In this document: positions 8,913 to 17,111 of the stretch, piece after piece
Layout: the number at the start of each line of letters is the position of its first letter
Position numbering within the stretch: position 1 is the first letter of the stretch
DNA from: Roseiarcus sp963765375
GTDB lineage: Bacteria > Pseudomonadota > Alphaproteobacteria > Rhizobiales > Beijerinckiaceae
Direction of reading: 5' to 3'
Assembly: GCA_963765375.1 (NCBI GenBank)
Contig: CAVXVZ010000011.1
Span: 372,001 to 436,000, forward strand
Length of the DNA: 64,000 nt
The notes under the pieces: model-generated
Told to the model about the DNA's origin: nothing
Seen by the model: the letters and a program-made list of their open reading frames with translations, nothing else
Databases searched by the model: none
Translations under genes and position numbers: made by a program

Positions 8913-9749
8913 TCAGAAGGAGTATTTGAACCCGGCGAAGGGTCCATACATCCACTGCTGGTATCGGAAGCTCCGCGGCTCGAAGCTGAGCTCATCGAAG
9001 CCGGTGTCCTGATGGGTGTAGGTGTACATGACGCGATAGCCGATGGTCGTTGCGATGTTCTGCGTCCAGTTGTAGCCGACAGAGGCGAGCGCCTGTCCGG
9101 TTGCGGCGTCGGACCAGCCGCCGAGGTCGGCGAGCATGTTCATGAACCAGCGGTCGTAGAAGCTATAGTGCGCGGCGAAACCGCCGACCGGCATGACCCA
9201 GTCCTTGTTCACGGTTTCGGTCCCGTTGAATAACCCGAGCGGCCCGCTGACGCTGAGCTTGTTCCCGCTGTAGAAATTGCGGGCGCCGACCGTGCCGTAG
9301 AGTTCGAGATTCGGCACGCCGAGCGGCACGCGAAGGCCGCCGAAGGCGGTGATGGCGCTCTCGTTGAGGGTGAGGCTCGTCTTCCCGCCGTAGAGCGCAT
9401 TGTCTGGGTTGCTAAGGGTGCTAGACCCGCCGATCCGCGCCCAGATGAAATCGATTCCGCCGATGAACGTGTCGTTACGGGCGACTATGCTGCCCATGAA
9501 TGCGCCTTGAAAGTGCTCGAGCACTTTGCCGAAGCTCGCGTAATAAGGCAGCGTCGGAAGAGTACCGAAGCCCGTGCTTCCCGCGATGCTCGTCCCCCAG
9601 CCGTAGCCGGTGATCTCGAAATGCCATGAGGAAGGCAGCGTCGGGGCGATGACTTCTGGCGCTGGCTTCTTGGTTGGCAAATCCGCCGCGACCGCCGGCG
9701 CCGCGCCGAGCGCGATGGCGAGAAAAAGCGCCCCGGAATATTTCCGCAT
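8913..9749 (-). CDS. outer-membrane beta-barrel protein
   Basis: 278 residues from ATG 9749, which is followed by a clear signal peptide (MRKYSGALFLAIALGAAP, cleavage after AVAA). The longer in-frame start at 9893 would overlap the next gene and is rejected. The body shows alternating polar and aromatic strands (SWHFEITGYGWGTSIAG, YGPFAGFKYSF) and ends in Phe, the usual C-terminal signature for assembly by the BAM machine. It resembles small alphaproteobacterial porin-like barrels. Cargo is unknown. Confidence 0.82.
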   Translation of the reverse strand: MRKYSGALFLAIALGAAPAVAADLPTKKPAPEVIAPTLPSSWHFEITGYGWGTSIAGSTGFGTLPTLPYYASFGKVLEHFQGAFMGSIVARNDTFIGGIDFIWARIGGSSTLSNPDNALYGGKTSLTLNESAITAFGGLRVPLGVPNLELYGTVGARNFYSGNKLSVSGPLGLFNGTETVNKDWVMPVGGFAAHYSFYDRWFMNMLADLGGWSDAATGQALASVGYNWTQNIATTIGYRVMYTYTHQDTGFDELSFEPRSFRYQQWMYGPFAGFKYSF

Positions 9750-9876
9750 TCCCCTCGCCCCAGTGCGACCGCCGCGCCCCTGGCGCTGGGTGTTGCCCAA
9801 TCGCGACGCTCCCAGCGCGCCGCGAACTCGAAAGCTCCTGGTTTCATAGAAGGGAACGGCGGCGCGGGCAATAGCG

Positions 9877-10317
9877 TCAGATTGGCTCGCCAATCATCCC
9901 GACCTCGCCTTTGCCGACCTCGACCAGCATCGACAGAACGAAATCCGGCGCGAGGAAGCGTGCGCACGCTTGACCATCGGAGACGAGCGCGATCATCGCC
10001 TTGCCGCTGGCGCTCGCCACGACCGCGCTATCGCCCGGCGGAAGCTGGCGCGAGACAGGTGGAATGGCGATGTAGAGCGCCCGCACGAACTGGAACTGCT
10101 CGGGCGTAAGCTTCGTCACATGCGACACCGAACCGATCTGAGAGACAGGCACGCATTCCGGAGCGTCGGCTGCCAGCCATTGGGAGAAGACGCCCGCGTC
10201 CTGGCTATCTTCGTGTGCGCTCGACTCCGGAGCGCGGACAGAGTCTTGAGCGCGAATGCTAAATCCGCTGAGGCCGGCCAATGCTGCGGCCGCCGCGACC
10301 AAAAATGCACTGTTCAT
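9877..10317 (-). CDS. secreted protein of unknown function
   Basis: 146 residues with an N-terminal signal peptide (MNSAFLVAAAAALAGLSGFS, cleavage near IRAQ). The mature part is acidic and Ser/Ala rich, with two cysteines (PECVPVS and GQACARFL) that could form a disulfide. No family is recognised. It is periplasmic or exported. It lies downstream of the anti-sigma gene on the same strand after 198 bases, so it could be a member of that regulon, but this cannot be shown here. Confidence 0.6.
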   Translation of the reverse strand: MNSAFLVAAAAALAGLSGFSIRAQDSVRAPESSAHEDSQDAGVFSQWLAADAPECVPVSQIGSVSHVTKLTPEQFQFVRALYIAIPPVSRQLPPGDSAVVASASGKAMIALVSDGQACARFLAPDFVLSMLVEVGKGEVGMIGEPI

Positions 10318-10373
10318 GACGTCCTCCTGTTACCCGGACGCCGGCGTCCGCCGCGGCGGCGCCGAATAAACGA

Positions 10374-10394
10374 TAGGTCCGCGTCATGGACCTA
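10374..10394. promoter_or_regulatory. perfect 7+7 inverted repeat upstream of the secreted-protein gene
   Basis: TAGGTCC, seven bases, then GGACCTA. It lies 57 bases upstream of the start codon of the leftward secreted-protein gene and 122 bases past the stop of the anti-sigma gene. There is no T-run on either side, so a protein-binding site is as likely as a transcript end. Confidence 0.35.
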
Positions 10395-10515
10395 CACGCC
10401 TGCGAACCGCACGCCGGGAATCTCGGCAATTTTAACGTTTGTAGACGCCATTTGGTTCCGCGCTTGCCGGCGGAGGGGGTCCGAAGGCGATGAGCGTCGA
10501 CCCGAGATCGGCGTC

Positions 10516-11232
10516 TCAAGGCCCAACCGGGATGAGCTTGCCGACGAAGACCGGCGGCCCGGACGGCTTGCCGCTGGGCGAACCGCCCGGCGGCTCGACG
10601 GTGACGGCATAGGTCGCGTCCTCGACCACAGCGCGATCATATTGCGCCAGATTGGCGCTTCGGGTCGCGCTATCGGCGGCGATGACGCCAAGGGAGCGCG
10701 GCGCGCCGATCCTGGGGTCGATGAGCCACAATTCGTATGCCTTGCCCGGCGGCGCGGTCGCCGCGACCGGACGGACCGTAAACTCGCGCGTGTCGAGATT
10801 GACGGTGATGGCGAAGGCGGGCGAAGCGGCGTCCTTCTGCAGGATGGCGACATATTGATGCGGTACGGCCTCGCGCGTCGTCTCGCGGGCCGCAAACCCG
10901 ACCGCCAAAACCCCGGCGATGATCGAGGCGGCGATCGCCGCCGCGCGCCAGCGAATGAGGCTCCGCCTGAGCGCGTCGATGGCCGGAATCCCCGCCGCCT
11001 CTGGCGTCGCGCCTCGAATGCGGGCTTCGATCGCGGGCAGAAGGTCGCGCGGCGGCTCGATTGGCCCCGCCGCCTCGGCGAGCGGGGCAAGCCGCGCCTC
11101 CCAGGCGCGGATCGCCTCATCGAGGTCGGGTTCTCGCAGCCGCCGGGCGGCCATGACCGCGCGCTCGCCCGGATCGAGGGTGCCAAGCGCATATTCTGCG
11201 GCGGCGAAATCGTCGTCAGGACTGACGGTCAT
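10516..11232 (-). CDS. RskA-family anti-sigma factor
   Basis: 238 residues from ATG 11232, which overlaps the sigma-factor stop by four bases (ATGA), so the two are translationally coupled. An N-terminal cytoplasmic zinc-less anti-sigma region (AAEYALGTLDPGERAVMAAR) is followed by one membrane helix at about 93-115 and a periplasmic RskA domain (PPGKAYELWLIDPRIGAPRSLGVI). By family it holds the cognate ECF sigma factor at the membrane until a signal releases it. The pairing with the sigma gene is certain from the overlap; the signal is unknown. Confidence 0.9.
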   Translation of the reverse strand: MTVSPDDDFAAAEYALGTLDPGERAVMAARRLREPDLDEAIRAWEARLAPLAEAAGPIEPPRDLLPAIEARIRGATPEAAGIPAIDALRRSLIRWRAAAIAASIIAGVLAVGFAARETTREAVPHQYVAILQKDAASPAFAITVNLDTREFTVRPVAATAPPGKAYELWLIDPRIGAPRSLGVIAADSATRSANLAQYDRAVVEDATYAVTVEPPGGSPSGKPSGPPVFVGKLIPVGP

Positions 11233-11813
11233 GACGCCAGGCAATCCCTGAGTTGGGCGAGACTGCGATGCAGCCACGTCTTGATCGTCGACACGGGCCG
11301 CCCGAAGCGAAGGGCGAGCGCCTCGCGGCTGGAACCGCGATAATAGGCCAACAGCACGACCGCGCGCTTCTCCTCGTCCAGGGCCTGAAGGCAGTTGATG
11401 AGCGCCGCAAGCCCCTCCGACCGTTCCCGCGCGGCCAGAGGGTCGACGTCGTCGGCGGCCGGCTCGAAGCTTTTGGGCAAGTCCTCGAGCGAGGCTGGAC
11501 GAACCCGCCGGACCTCGTCGAGCGCGCGATTGCGGGCGATGGTCGCCATCCAGGCGAGCGGGGAGCCTTTGGCGGGGTCGAATTCGCCGGCCCTTTCCCA
11601 GATGCGCACATAGGCCTCCTGAAGCGCGTCGGCGGCTGCGTCGCCTCGGGTGAGGATACGAGCGACGACGCCATAGAGTTTCGCGCTTGTGCCCTTGTAG
11701 AGCGTCGCGAACGCCGTCGCGTCGCGCGCCGCAATGCGACCCAAGAGGCCAGCCAGATCGTCTCCGGCCTCCGCAGACGCTCGTTTGCCCGGCGCCTTTC
11801 CCCCGATCGTCAT
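11229..11813 (-). CDS. ECF RNA polymerase sigma factor (SigK-like)
   Basis: 194 residues. Region 2 is seen in DALQEAYVRIWERAGEF and PLAWMATIARNRALDEVRR, and region 4 with its helix-turn-helix in VVLLAYYRGSSREALALRF and STIKTWLHRSLAQLRDCL. It is coupled to the RskA-type anti-sigma gene and lies downstream of a fasciclin gene, an arrangement that recalls the mycobacterial sigK/rskA/mpt83-mpt70 locus. It probably activates its own operon and the fasciclin gene, as such sigma factors usually do; no promoter consensus was verified. Confidence 0.92.
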   Translation of the reverse strand: MTIGGKAPGKRASAEAGDDLAGLLGRIAARDATAFATLYKGTSAKLYGVVARILTRGDAAADALQEAYVRIWERAGEFDPAKGSPLAWMATIARNRALDEVRRVRPASLEDLPKSFEPAADDVDPLAARERSEGLAALINCLQALDEEKRAVVLLAYYRGSSREALALRFGRPVSTIKTWLHRSLAQLRDCLAS

Positions 11814-11882
11814 TCAAGCATCCTAATTTGCGACCCGGGACCGGGGCAACCAGATTGCTTTCCCTCAGGCGCAACACGCGCG

Positions 11883-11911
11883 AAAAGGGCGGACGCCAAC
11901 AGCGTCCGCCC
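11883..11911 (-). terminator. Rho-independent terminator after the fasciclin gene
   Basis: A perfect ten-pair stem (GGGCGGACGC at 11887-11896 with GCGTCCGCCC at 11902-11911) has a five-base loop. Read on the minus strand it is followed by TTTTCG. It lies between the fasciclin stop at 11942 and the sigma-factor start at 11813, so most fasciclin transcripts should stop before the sigma gene. Confidence 0.75.
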
Positions 11912-11941
11912 ACCGCTTCCGGGTGAGCCGTAGGAGGACGC

Positions 11942-12523
11942 TCAGCTCGGGAGCAGGACCTTGTTGATCACCTGGATGACGCCGTTCGACTGCATCACAT
12001 TCGGAATCGTGACTTCCGCCTTGTCGCCCTTGGCGTCGATCACCCAAAGGCGGCCCCCCGAACGCGCGAAGGTGAGTTCCTCGCCCTGGACGGTCTTCAG
12101 CATCGCCTTACCGCCGCCGTCGCGGATCATGGCGTCGATCTCCGCCTCGGTCAGGCGGCCGGGCACGACGTGATAGGTGAGGATCGCGGTCAGCATGCCC
12201 TTGTTTTCGGGTTTAAGCAGCGTTTCGACCGTGCCTGCGGGAAGACGGGCGAACGCCTCGTTGGTCGGCGCGAAGACCGTGAACGGTCCGGCCCCTTCAA
12301 GCGTGTCCACAAGGCCGGCGGCCTTCACCGCGGCGACGAGCGTGGTGTGATCTTTCGAGTTGACGGCGTTTTCGATGATGTTCTTGGACGGATACATCGG
12401 CGCGCCGCCGACCATTTTGGTCATTTCGGCATAGGCCGGCGCGATGAATGGCGCAGCCATCGGCGCGGCGAAGGCGACGCTCACGGCGAGCGCCGCGGCG
12501 GTGAGGGAAGTCTTGGCGTTCAT
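11942..12523 (-). CDS. secreted fasciclin (FAS1) domain protein
   Basis: 193 residues. The signal peptide (MNAKTSLTAAALAVSVAFAA, cleavage near AYA) is followed by one FAS1 domain from about 45 to 190. Its H1 box is GPFTVFAPTNEAFARLP, and the YH motif is LTYHVVPGRLT. The H2 region is GVIQVINKVLLP. Start ATG 12523 has GGAG nine bases upstream. FAS1 proteins act outside the cell in adhesion or matrix contacts. The gene is upstream of the ECF sigma/anti-sigma pair, in the manner of MPT70/83 with SigK, which suggests it is a target of that sigma factor. Confidence 0.92.
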   Translation of the reverse strand: MNAKTSLTAAALAVSVAFAAPMAAPFIAPAYAEMTKMVGGAPMYPSKNIIENAVNSKDHTTLVAAVKAAGLVDTLEGAGPFTVFAPTNEAFARLPAGTVETLLKPENKGMLTAILTYHVVPGRLTEAEIDAMIRDGGGKAMLKTVQGEELTFARSGGRLWVIDAKGDKAEVTIPNVMQSNGVIQVINKVLLPS

Positions 12524-12743
12524 CTTGATCTCCGAGGTTGGCTCCAGCCGATCGTCGCGTTCCCGCCGTCGATCGGCACGTACTGGTTACGGGTCGCCCC
12601 GGCAAGGTTTCGCGATTGGCCAAAAAAATCCCAGATCTCCAAACAAAAATGACGTCGCGACGCGAAACACTTGGCCGCGGCCGCCCGAATGGAGTTGGCG
12701 CCCGGACCGGCGTATTGGAGCCTGACACAGTGGGGAGCCCTTA

Positions 12744-13589
12744 GTGACGTCGCTTTCTTCCGCCTTACGCGCGAGCGATACGCCGACTGACCGCGTCATT
12801 CTCCGGCATTCGCGGCTCGTGCGTATCTGCCATTGGGTCAACGCAGGCTGCTTTGTCGTGCTGCTGATGAGCGGCCTGCAGATCTTCAATGCCGACCCCG
12901 CGCTGACCTGGGGCGCCGCGACAAGTTTCGACCATCCGTTTTTTTCGCTATCTGCGCGCGAGAACGACGATGGCGATCCGACCGACGGCGTCACGACGAT
13001 CTTCGGCCGCCCATTCAATACGACCGGTCTCCTTGGCGCCTCGCGAGGCGACGACGGCCAACTGGAAGAGCGCGGCTTTCCATCCTGGGCGACGTTGCCC
13101 GCTTATCAGGATCTGGCGATGGGGCGGCGTTGGCATTTCTTCTTTGCCTGGATTCTCGTGCTCAACGGACTCATCTATTTCGCGTATCTGATCGGGCGCC
13201 GGCATGTTCGCGACCTCTGGCCGAGCGGAGCTGACATCCGGGCGATTCCACGCGCAATCGTCGATCACGCGCGGCTCAGATTCCCGGAGGGGGATGAGGC
13301 GCTGCACTACAACGTGCTGCAGAAGCTCGCCTATCTCAGCGTCGTCGTCGCCTTTCCGATCCTCATCCTCGCCGGTCTCACGATGTCGCCGGCGATGGAT
13401 GCGGCTTTCCCGTGGCTCCTCACCCTCTTCGGCGGGCGGCAGGCGGCGCGGGCCGCGCATTTCCTGCTCGCAACCTATCTCGTTCTGTTCGTCATCGTGC
13501 ATCTCGTGATGGTGGTGCTCTCCGGCCCGATCAACAACCTGCGCTCGATGATCACTGGGCGTTATCGCATCAAGGAGGCCCGGCGATGA
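12744..13589 (+). CDS. membrane cytochrome b561/b6-type subunit
   Basis: 281 residues with four hydrophobic spans (about 33-52, 132-150, 192-214, 240-262). Haem-ligand histidines are placed as in the Ni-hydrogenase/formate-dehydrogenase cytochrome b family: RICHWVNAGCF, RRWHFFFAWILV, HFLLATYLVLF and VIVHLVMVVLSG. A long loop (about 60-125) is periplasmic or cytoplasmic. The stop overlaps the start of the molybdopterin oxidoreductase by four bases. It very likely passes electrons between that enzyme and the quinone pool. Confidence 0.88.
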   Translation: MTSLSSALRASDTPTDRVILRHSRLVRICHWVNAGCFVVLLMSGLQIFNADPALTWGAATSFDHPFFSLSARENDDGDPTDGVTTIFGRPFNTTGLLGASRGDDGQLEERGFPSWATLPAYQDLAMGRRWHFFFAWILVLNGLIYFAYLIGRRHVRDLWPSGADIRAIPRAIVDHARLRFPEGDEALHYNVLQKLAYLSVVVAFPILILAGLTMSPAMDAAFPWLLTLFGGRQAARAAHFLLATYLVLFVIVHLVMVVLSGPINNLRSMITGRYRIKEARR

Positions 13590-14386
13590 CCGGCGAACGT
13601 CTCTTACTGCCAGCCGGACCGCGGCTTAGCCGCCGCAAGCTCCTCATGGGTCTCGCCGCGGGCGCGGCAGCCGCGCCGCTCTCGGGTTGCGATACTGGCT
13701 CGCCGGCGGCGCTGTCGATTTTGGACAAGGCCGAGGCTGTGACCCAGGCCGTCCAGCGCGCCCTGCTCGCGCCGCGCACGGCGCTGGCGGTGGAATTCCC
13801 GCAATCCGCGATCACGCCAACTTTCAAGCCGAACGGCTCGATCGATCCTGACGATCCCGCCTACGTCGCCCTTCGCCAGGGCGGTTTCGCCGACTGGAAG
13901 CTCGAGGTCGGCGGCCTCGTCGACCGGCCGATGAAACTCACGCTCGCCGACTTGCGCAATCTTCCTTCGCGGTCGCAGATCACCCGGCATGACTGCGTCG
14001 AGGGCTGGAGCTGCATCGGGCAATGGAAGGGCGTCCAATTGTCCGCCCTCATCGCCGCTGCGGGCCTCAAGCCGCAGACCCGGTATGTCGCCTTCTTCTG
14101 CGCCGATACGCTCGAGCAGACGCTCGACAACACCGGCCGTTATTACGAGACGATCGACCTCGTCGACGCCTTTCATCCCCAGACCATCCTCGCGTATGAA
14201 ATGAATTTCGCGCCGCTGAAGGTCGAGCATGGCGCGCCGCTGAGGCTGAGGGTCGAGCGCCAGCTCGGCTACAAAATGGCTAAATACGTCATGCGCATCG
14301 AGGCGATCGATGGCTTCTCACGCATATCGCGCGGGCGCGGCGGGTTCTGGGAGGATCGCGGCTACGAATGGTACGCGGGGATCTGA
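13586..14386 (+). CDS. molybdopterin-dependent oxidoreductase (sulfite-oxidase/YedY fold) with Tat and lipobox signals
   Basis: 266 residues from ATG 13586, with AAGGAGG eight bases upstream inside the cytochrome gene. A twin-arginine-like start (RLSRRKLLMGLAAGA) ends in LSGC, a lipobox, so the mature protein may be a lipoprotein in the periplasm. The molybdopterin domain includes ITRHDCVEGWSCIGQWKGV, whose Cys is the expected molybdenum ligand, and QLGYKMAKYVMRIEAI. The partner cytochrome b is co-translated. The substrate (sulfite, sulfoxide or other) is not clear. moaC-moeA lie 5 kb away. Confidence 0.88.
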   Translation: MTGERLLLPAGPRLSRRKLLMGLAAGAAAAPLSGCDTGSPAALSILDKAEAVTQAVQRALLAPRTALAVEFPQSAITPTFKPNGSIDPDDPAYVALRQGGFADWKLEVGGLVDRPMKLTLADLRNLPSRSQITRHDCVEGWSCIGQWKGVQLSALIAAAGLKPQTRYVAFFCADTLEQTLDNTGRYYETIDLVDAFHPQTILAYEMNFAPLKVEHGAPLRLRVERQLGYKMAKYVMRIEAIDGFSRISRGRGGFWEDRGYEWYAGI

Positions 14387-14444
14387 TCGACGCGGGCTGC
14401 CAGGCGAGCTGCGCGAGGAGAAGGGAACGCTCGGAGCTCATCCG

Positions 14445-14900
14445 ATGACGCCGGCCTTGACCCACGTCGCGGATTTTCTCGTTGAGGTCGGCGCGCCGAT
14501 CGCGGTCGGGGAGACCGCGCAAGGCTTAAGGCGAGTGGTGCCGATCATCGGCGGCGTCATTCAGGGCATCAGGTTGAACGGGACCATCCTGAACGCCGGC
14601 GCGGACTATCAGGTCATCGGCCCGGACGGCTTCACCCGGCTCGAAGCCCGCTATGTCGCCCGGCTCGAAGATGGAAGCATGCTCTACATCGAAAATACGG
14701 GCGTCCGTTTCGGTCCCCCGGCGGCGATGGCGCGGATCACCCGGGGCGAACCGGTCGATCCGGCCGAGGTTTATTTCCGCAGCGCGCCGCGTTTCGAAAC
14801 CGCCGAGTCGGCCCATCAATGGCTCACAAGGCCGCTCTTCATTGCAACCGGCAGCAGGTTTCCGGACCGCGTCGCCCTTTCGGTGTTCGAGGTCGGATAG
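14445..14900 (+). CDS. DUF3237 domain protein
   Basis: 151 residues from ATG 14445. The sequence matches DUF3237 throughout, for example GGVIQGIRLNGTILNAGADYQ, EARYVARLEDGSMLYIENTG and the ending FIATGSRFPDRVALSVFEV. The fold is a small beta barrel and the function is unknown. No signal or membrane segment is seen. A strong terminator follows the stop. It is 58 bases after the molybdopterin enzyme and could be on the same transcript. Confidence 0.85.
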   Translation: MTPALTHVADFLVEVGAPIAVGETAQGLRRVVPIIGGVIQGIRLNGTILNAGADYQVIGPDGFTRLEARYVARLEDGSMLYIENTGVRFGPPAAMARITRGEPVDPAEVYFRSAPRFETAESAHQWLTRPLFIATGSRFPDRVALSVFEVG

Positions 14901-14960
14901 CCTCCGGCGGGAACGCGGCCGCACCCGCACCGCGAACCCCCGCGCCGAGGGCGAGGAGCA

Positions 14961-14992
14961 AGCCGGCGGACCGCGGGCCGCCGGCTTTTCTT
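14961..14992 (+). terminator. Rho-independent terminator
   Basis: A nine-pair stem (AGCCGGCGG at 14961-14969 with CCGCCGGCT at 14978-14986) and an eight-base loop are followed by TTTCTT. It ends the rightward transcript of the cytochrome b/molybdoenzyme/DUF3237 unit and lies just past the stop of the leftward secreted-protein gene. Confidence 0.8.
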
Positions 14993-14996
14993 GGAG

Positions 14997-15311
14997 TTAC
15001 AGACCGCACACGGAGGTGTATCTGCCATTCCAGTCATGCCACACTCCGCACTCGCGGTTCGCCGGCACGAGAGTGGAGCTGGTCGGGCCGAGGGCGCCGT
15101 TTGCCGGCACGAACATCTGGAACGGAGCCGCGGCAATCTGGAACGGCAGCGTCAGAATGCCCAACGGCCCGCTGGCGAAGCCAGGGCTGGTGTAGCCAGG
15201 GCCGCCCTGGATGTAGCCTGGGGGCACGGCAATGTCCTGGGCGAAAGCCGGGGAGGCTGCGACGACGCCGAGGGCGCCCGCGCCCACGGCCAAGGCAATC
15301 AAGCGTTTCAT
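14997..15311 (-). CDS. small secreted protein, Gly/Pro rich
   Basis: 104 residues from ATG 15311, which has a perfect AAGGAGGT ribosome site. The signal peptide is MKRLIALAVGAGALGVVAAS, cleaved after AFA. The mature part has PPGYIQGGPGYTSPGFASG, a short hydrophobic stretch, then two Cys (RECGVWHDWNGRYTSVCGL) at the C-terminus. No known family. Because the upstream recO frame has lost its stop, the given sequence reads both as one frame; the signal peptide and ribosome site show this is a separate gene. Confidence 0.75.
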   Translation of the reverse strand: MKRLIALAVGAGALGVVAASPAFAQDIAVPPGYIQGGPGYTSPGFASGPLGILTLPFQIAAAPFQMFVPANGALGPTSSTLVPANRECGVWHDWNGRYTSVCGL

Positions 15312-15397
15312 GAGATACCTCCTTTTTAGGTATGCCGAACGAACGCCCCGCCACCCTCGCGGTTCCGCGATTACGATCACAAAAAATTGATTCTCCG

Positions 15398-16136
15398 TCA
15401 GACCTGCTGCGTCTTCGCCGCCGCGAACAGGAACGCGGCCCGTGAGTTCCGGCAGGGCCGCGCCGCTCGCCGCGAACAGGTCGCGGGCGAGAAAAAAGCC
15501 CGTCAGGCGGAACCCGTCAGCGATTTCGCCCGCGCTCGGCTGCGCCTCGAGACGCGCGCCTTCGCGCAGGAACGCGGGCAGCGGCAGCAGCCGGTCGCGC
15601 CAGGGCGCCCCGGCTTCGGCGCTGACCGCCCGCCCCGACCTGGGCGAGACATAGGCCAGGCCCTCGGTCGCGCCGGTCGCCGCGCAGCGGCTGAGATCCA
15701 GCCGAAACCCGCATTCGGCCAGGATCTGCGCCTCGAACCGGGCGACGAGCGCCGGGGCGAGCGCGCCGTCGTCGAGAGCGTCGGCGATGAGGCTCAGCGT
15801 TTCGTAGACCCCCTCGTGGGGATCGCGCTCGGGCAGAGTCCGGACCAGCTGGGCGAGATAATTGAGCCCGGCGAGCGCCAGCGCGCTCGTCATCAACCGT
15901 CCGGCCCTCAACGACAAGGGCTCGACGGCGTAGGCGCCAAGATGCTCGTCGAGTCGCGCGCGCCAAACGAGGCCGATGGTGTTGCCGGGCTGCAGCATCG
16001 CGCCGAACCGAGGCGAGCGCCCACCGCGAACGAGGCCGAGATGACGGCCGTGCGCGCGGGTCATCGCCTCGACGATCGCCGATTGCTCGCCATGCCTGCG
16101 GACGGCGATAATGAGCCCTTCGTCCCGCCACTCCAT
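15398..16136 (-). pseudogene. recO: recO, DNA repair protein, with an apparent one-base frameshift near the 3' end
   Basis: From ATG 16136 the sequence MEWRDEGLIIAVRRHGEQ is the RecO OB-fold start, followed by HLGLVRGGRSPRFGAMLQPG and the helical/zinc-like domain with LAECGFRLDLSRCAATG. RecO loads RecA with RecR at single-stranded gaps. The given frame fails to stop and runs into the next gene. Removing one base at about 15446-15448 gives a typical ending SRAAFLFAAAKTQQV and a stop at 15398, for a 245-residue protein of normal length. So the gene is probably intact in the organism and the extra base an error. Confidence 0.85.
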
Positions 16137-16272
16137 GCCCAAGCGCCTCTCTACGCGGGGCGAAGGGCCGGAGCCGCAAGGCCCGGGAGCGAGTTGGTCG
16201 ACGTCACGGCCACAGCCTTTCCGCCGGCGAGGCCAAAAGCAAGACATATCCGGCGAGGGGGTCGCGCGTCCC

Positions 16273-17043
16273 CTACTCTTTGCCCATGATCGCAAGCACC
16301 TGCTCGAGCGGCGCCGCGGACGTGCGGAATGCGCCCGAATAGGGATTGCTCAGATCGAGGATCAGATAGACGGCGCTCGCCACCGCGACGGCGCCGACCG
16401 CCCCGGCGGCAATCGACATCGGATTGCCTTTCGACATGAGGCCATAACCGACGAACAGAAACGTCGCCCATCCCACGACCATCAGAATGAGGGGGTAGGA
16501 AACCGGGTTCGACAGCGCAAACGACATCTGCAACCGCGCCTGCCCGATTGCGTCGACGATCGCGGCGGCGGTGGCGAGCGCCTGCTTTTCGGCGCCGGTC
16601 GTGGGATGAAGCTCGGCCAGGGCCTTGTCTCGTTCGCGCAGGCTCTCGACCGCGGCGGAGAAGTTCTTGGCGACGAAATCGGCGTCGCTGTCATTTGCGC
16701 CCCAGACGTCGTCGATCGTCTTGCCGAGGTTCTGCCGAATTTGTGCGCGGAGCGGCGTCGCGTCCGGCCCATAATCGGCGAGGGCGAGATCGAGTTGCAG
16801 GACCTTCGCGGCGAGGGTCTGCACCGCCAGATTCTGGCCGGCGTAGACGCCATAGGCGGTCCAGATCAACAGGCCGAGCACGAGAGCGGACAGAAGCGTC
16901 AGGAGACCGACGACCGCGCCGATCATGTCGCGCGGACCGCCGGTGGTGAACTTCTCCGGCAGCACGCGCTGCAGAAAGAGGCCGACCGCTCCCGCGCCGA
17001 ACACAGCGAGGGCCACAGAGAGCGCGAATTTTTCCGGACTCAT
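16273..17043 (-). CDS. DUF4239 (bestrophin-like) membrane protein, copy 2
   Basis: 256 residues. The landmarks are those of the other two copies: two N-terminal helices with GPRDMIGAVVGLLTLLSALV between and within them, LIWTAYGVYAGQNLAVQTLA, and two C-terminal helices ending ILDLSNPYSGAFRTSA. It is closer to copy 3 (shared LLIWTAYGV) than to copy 1. It is flanked by recO and a glycosyltransferase on the same strand with gaps of 136 and 68 bases. Function is unknown; a channel is only a fold-based guess. Confidence 0.85.
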   Translation of the reverse strand: MSPEKFALSVALAVFGAGAVGLFLQRVLPEKFTTGGPRDMIGAVVGLLTLLSALVLGLLIWTAYGVYAGQNLAVQTLAAKVLQLDLALADYGPDATPLRAQIRQNLGKTIDDVWGANDSDADFVAKNFSAAVESLRERDKALAELHPTTGAEKQALATAAAIVDAIGQARLQMSFALSNPVSYPLILMVVGWATFLFVGYGLMSKGNPMSIAAGAVGAVAVASAVYLILDLSNPYSGAFRTSAAPLEQVLAIMGKE

Positions 17044-17111
17044 TCGCCACCCCGAGCCGCAAGCCTTCGCGCGAGTTATCGGTTGTGCGTCCGGAACGCA
17101 ACACGGGGACT

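Noticed and set aside
14997..16295. A 432-residue fusion of RecO with a secreted protein
   Set aside because: An internal signal peptide, an internal perfect ribosome site and a normal RecO ending in the adjacent frame argue for two genes and one extra base.
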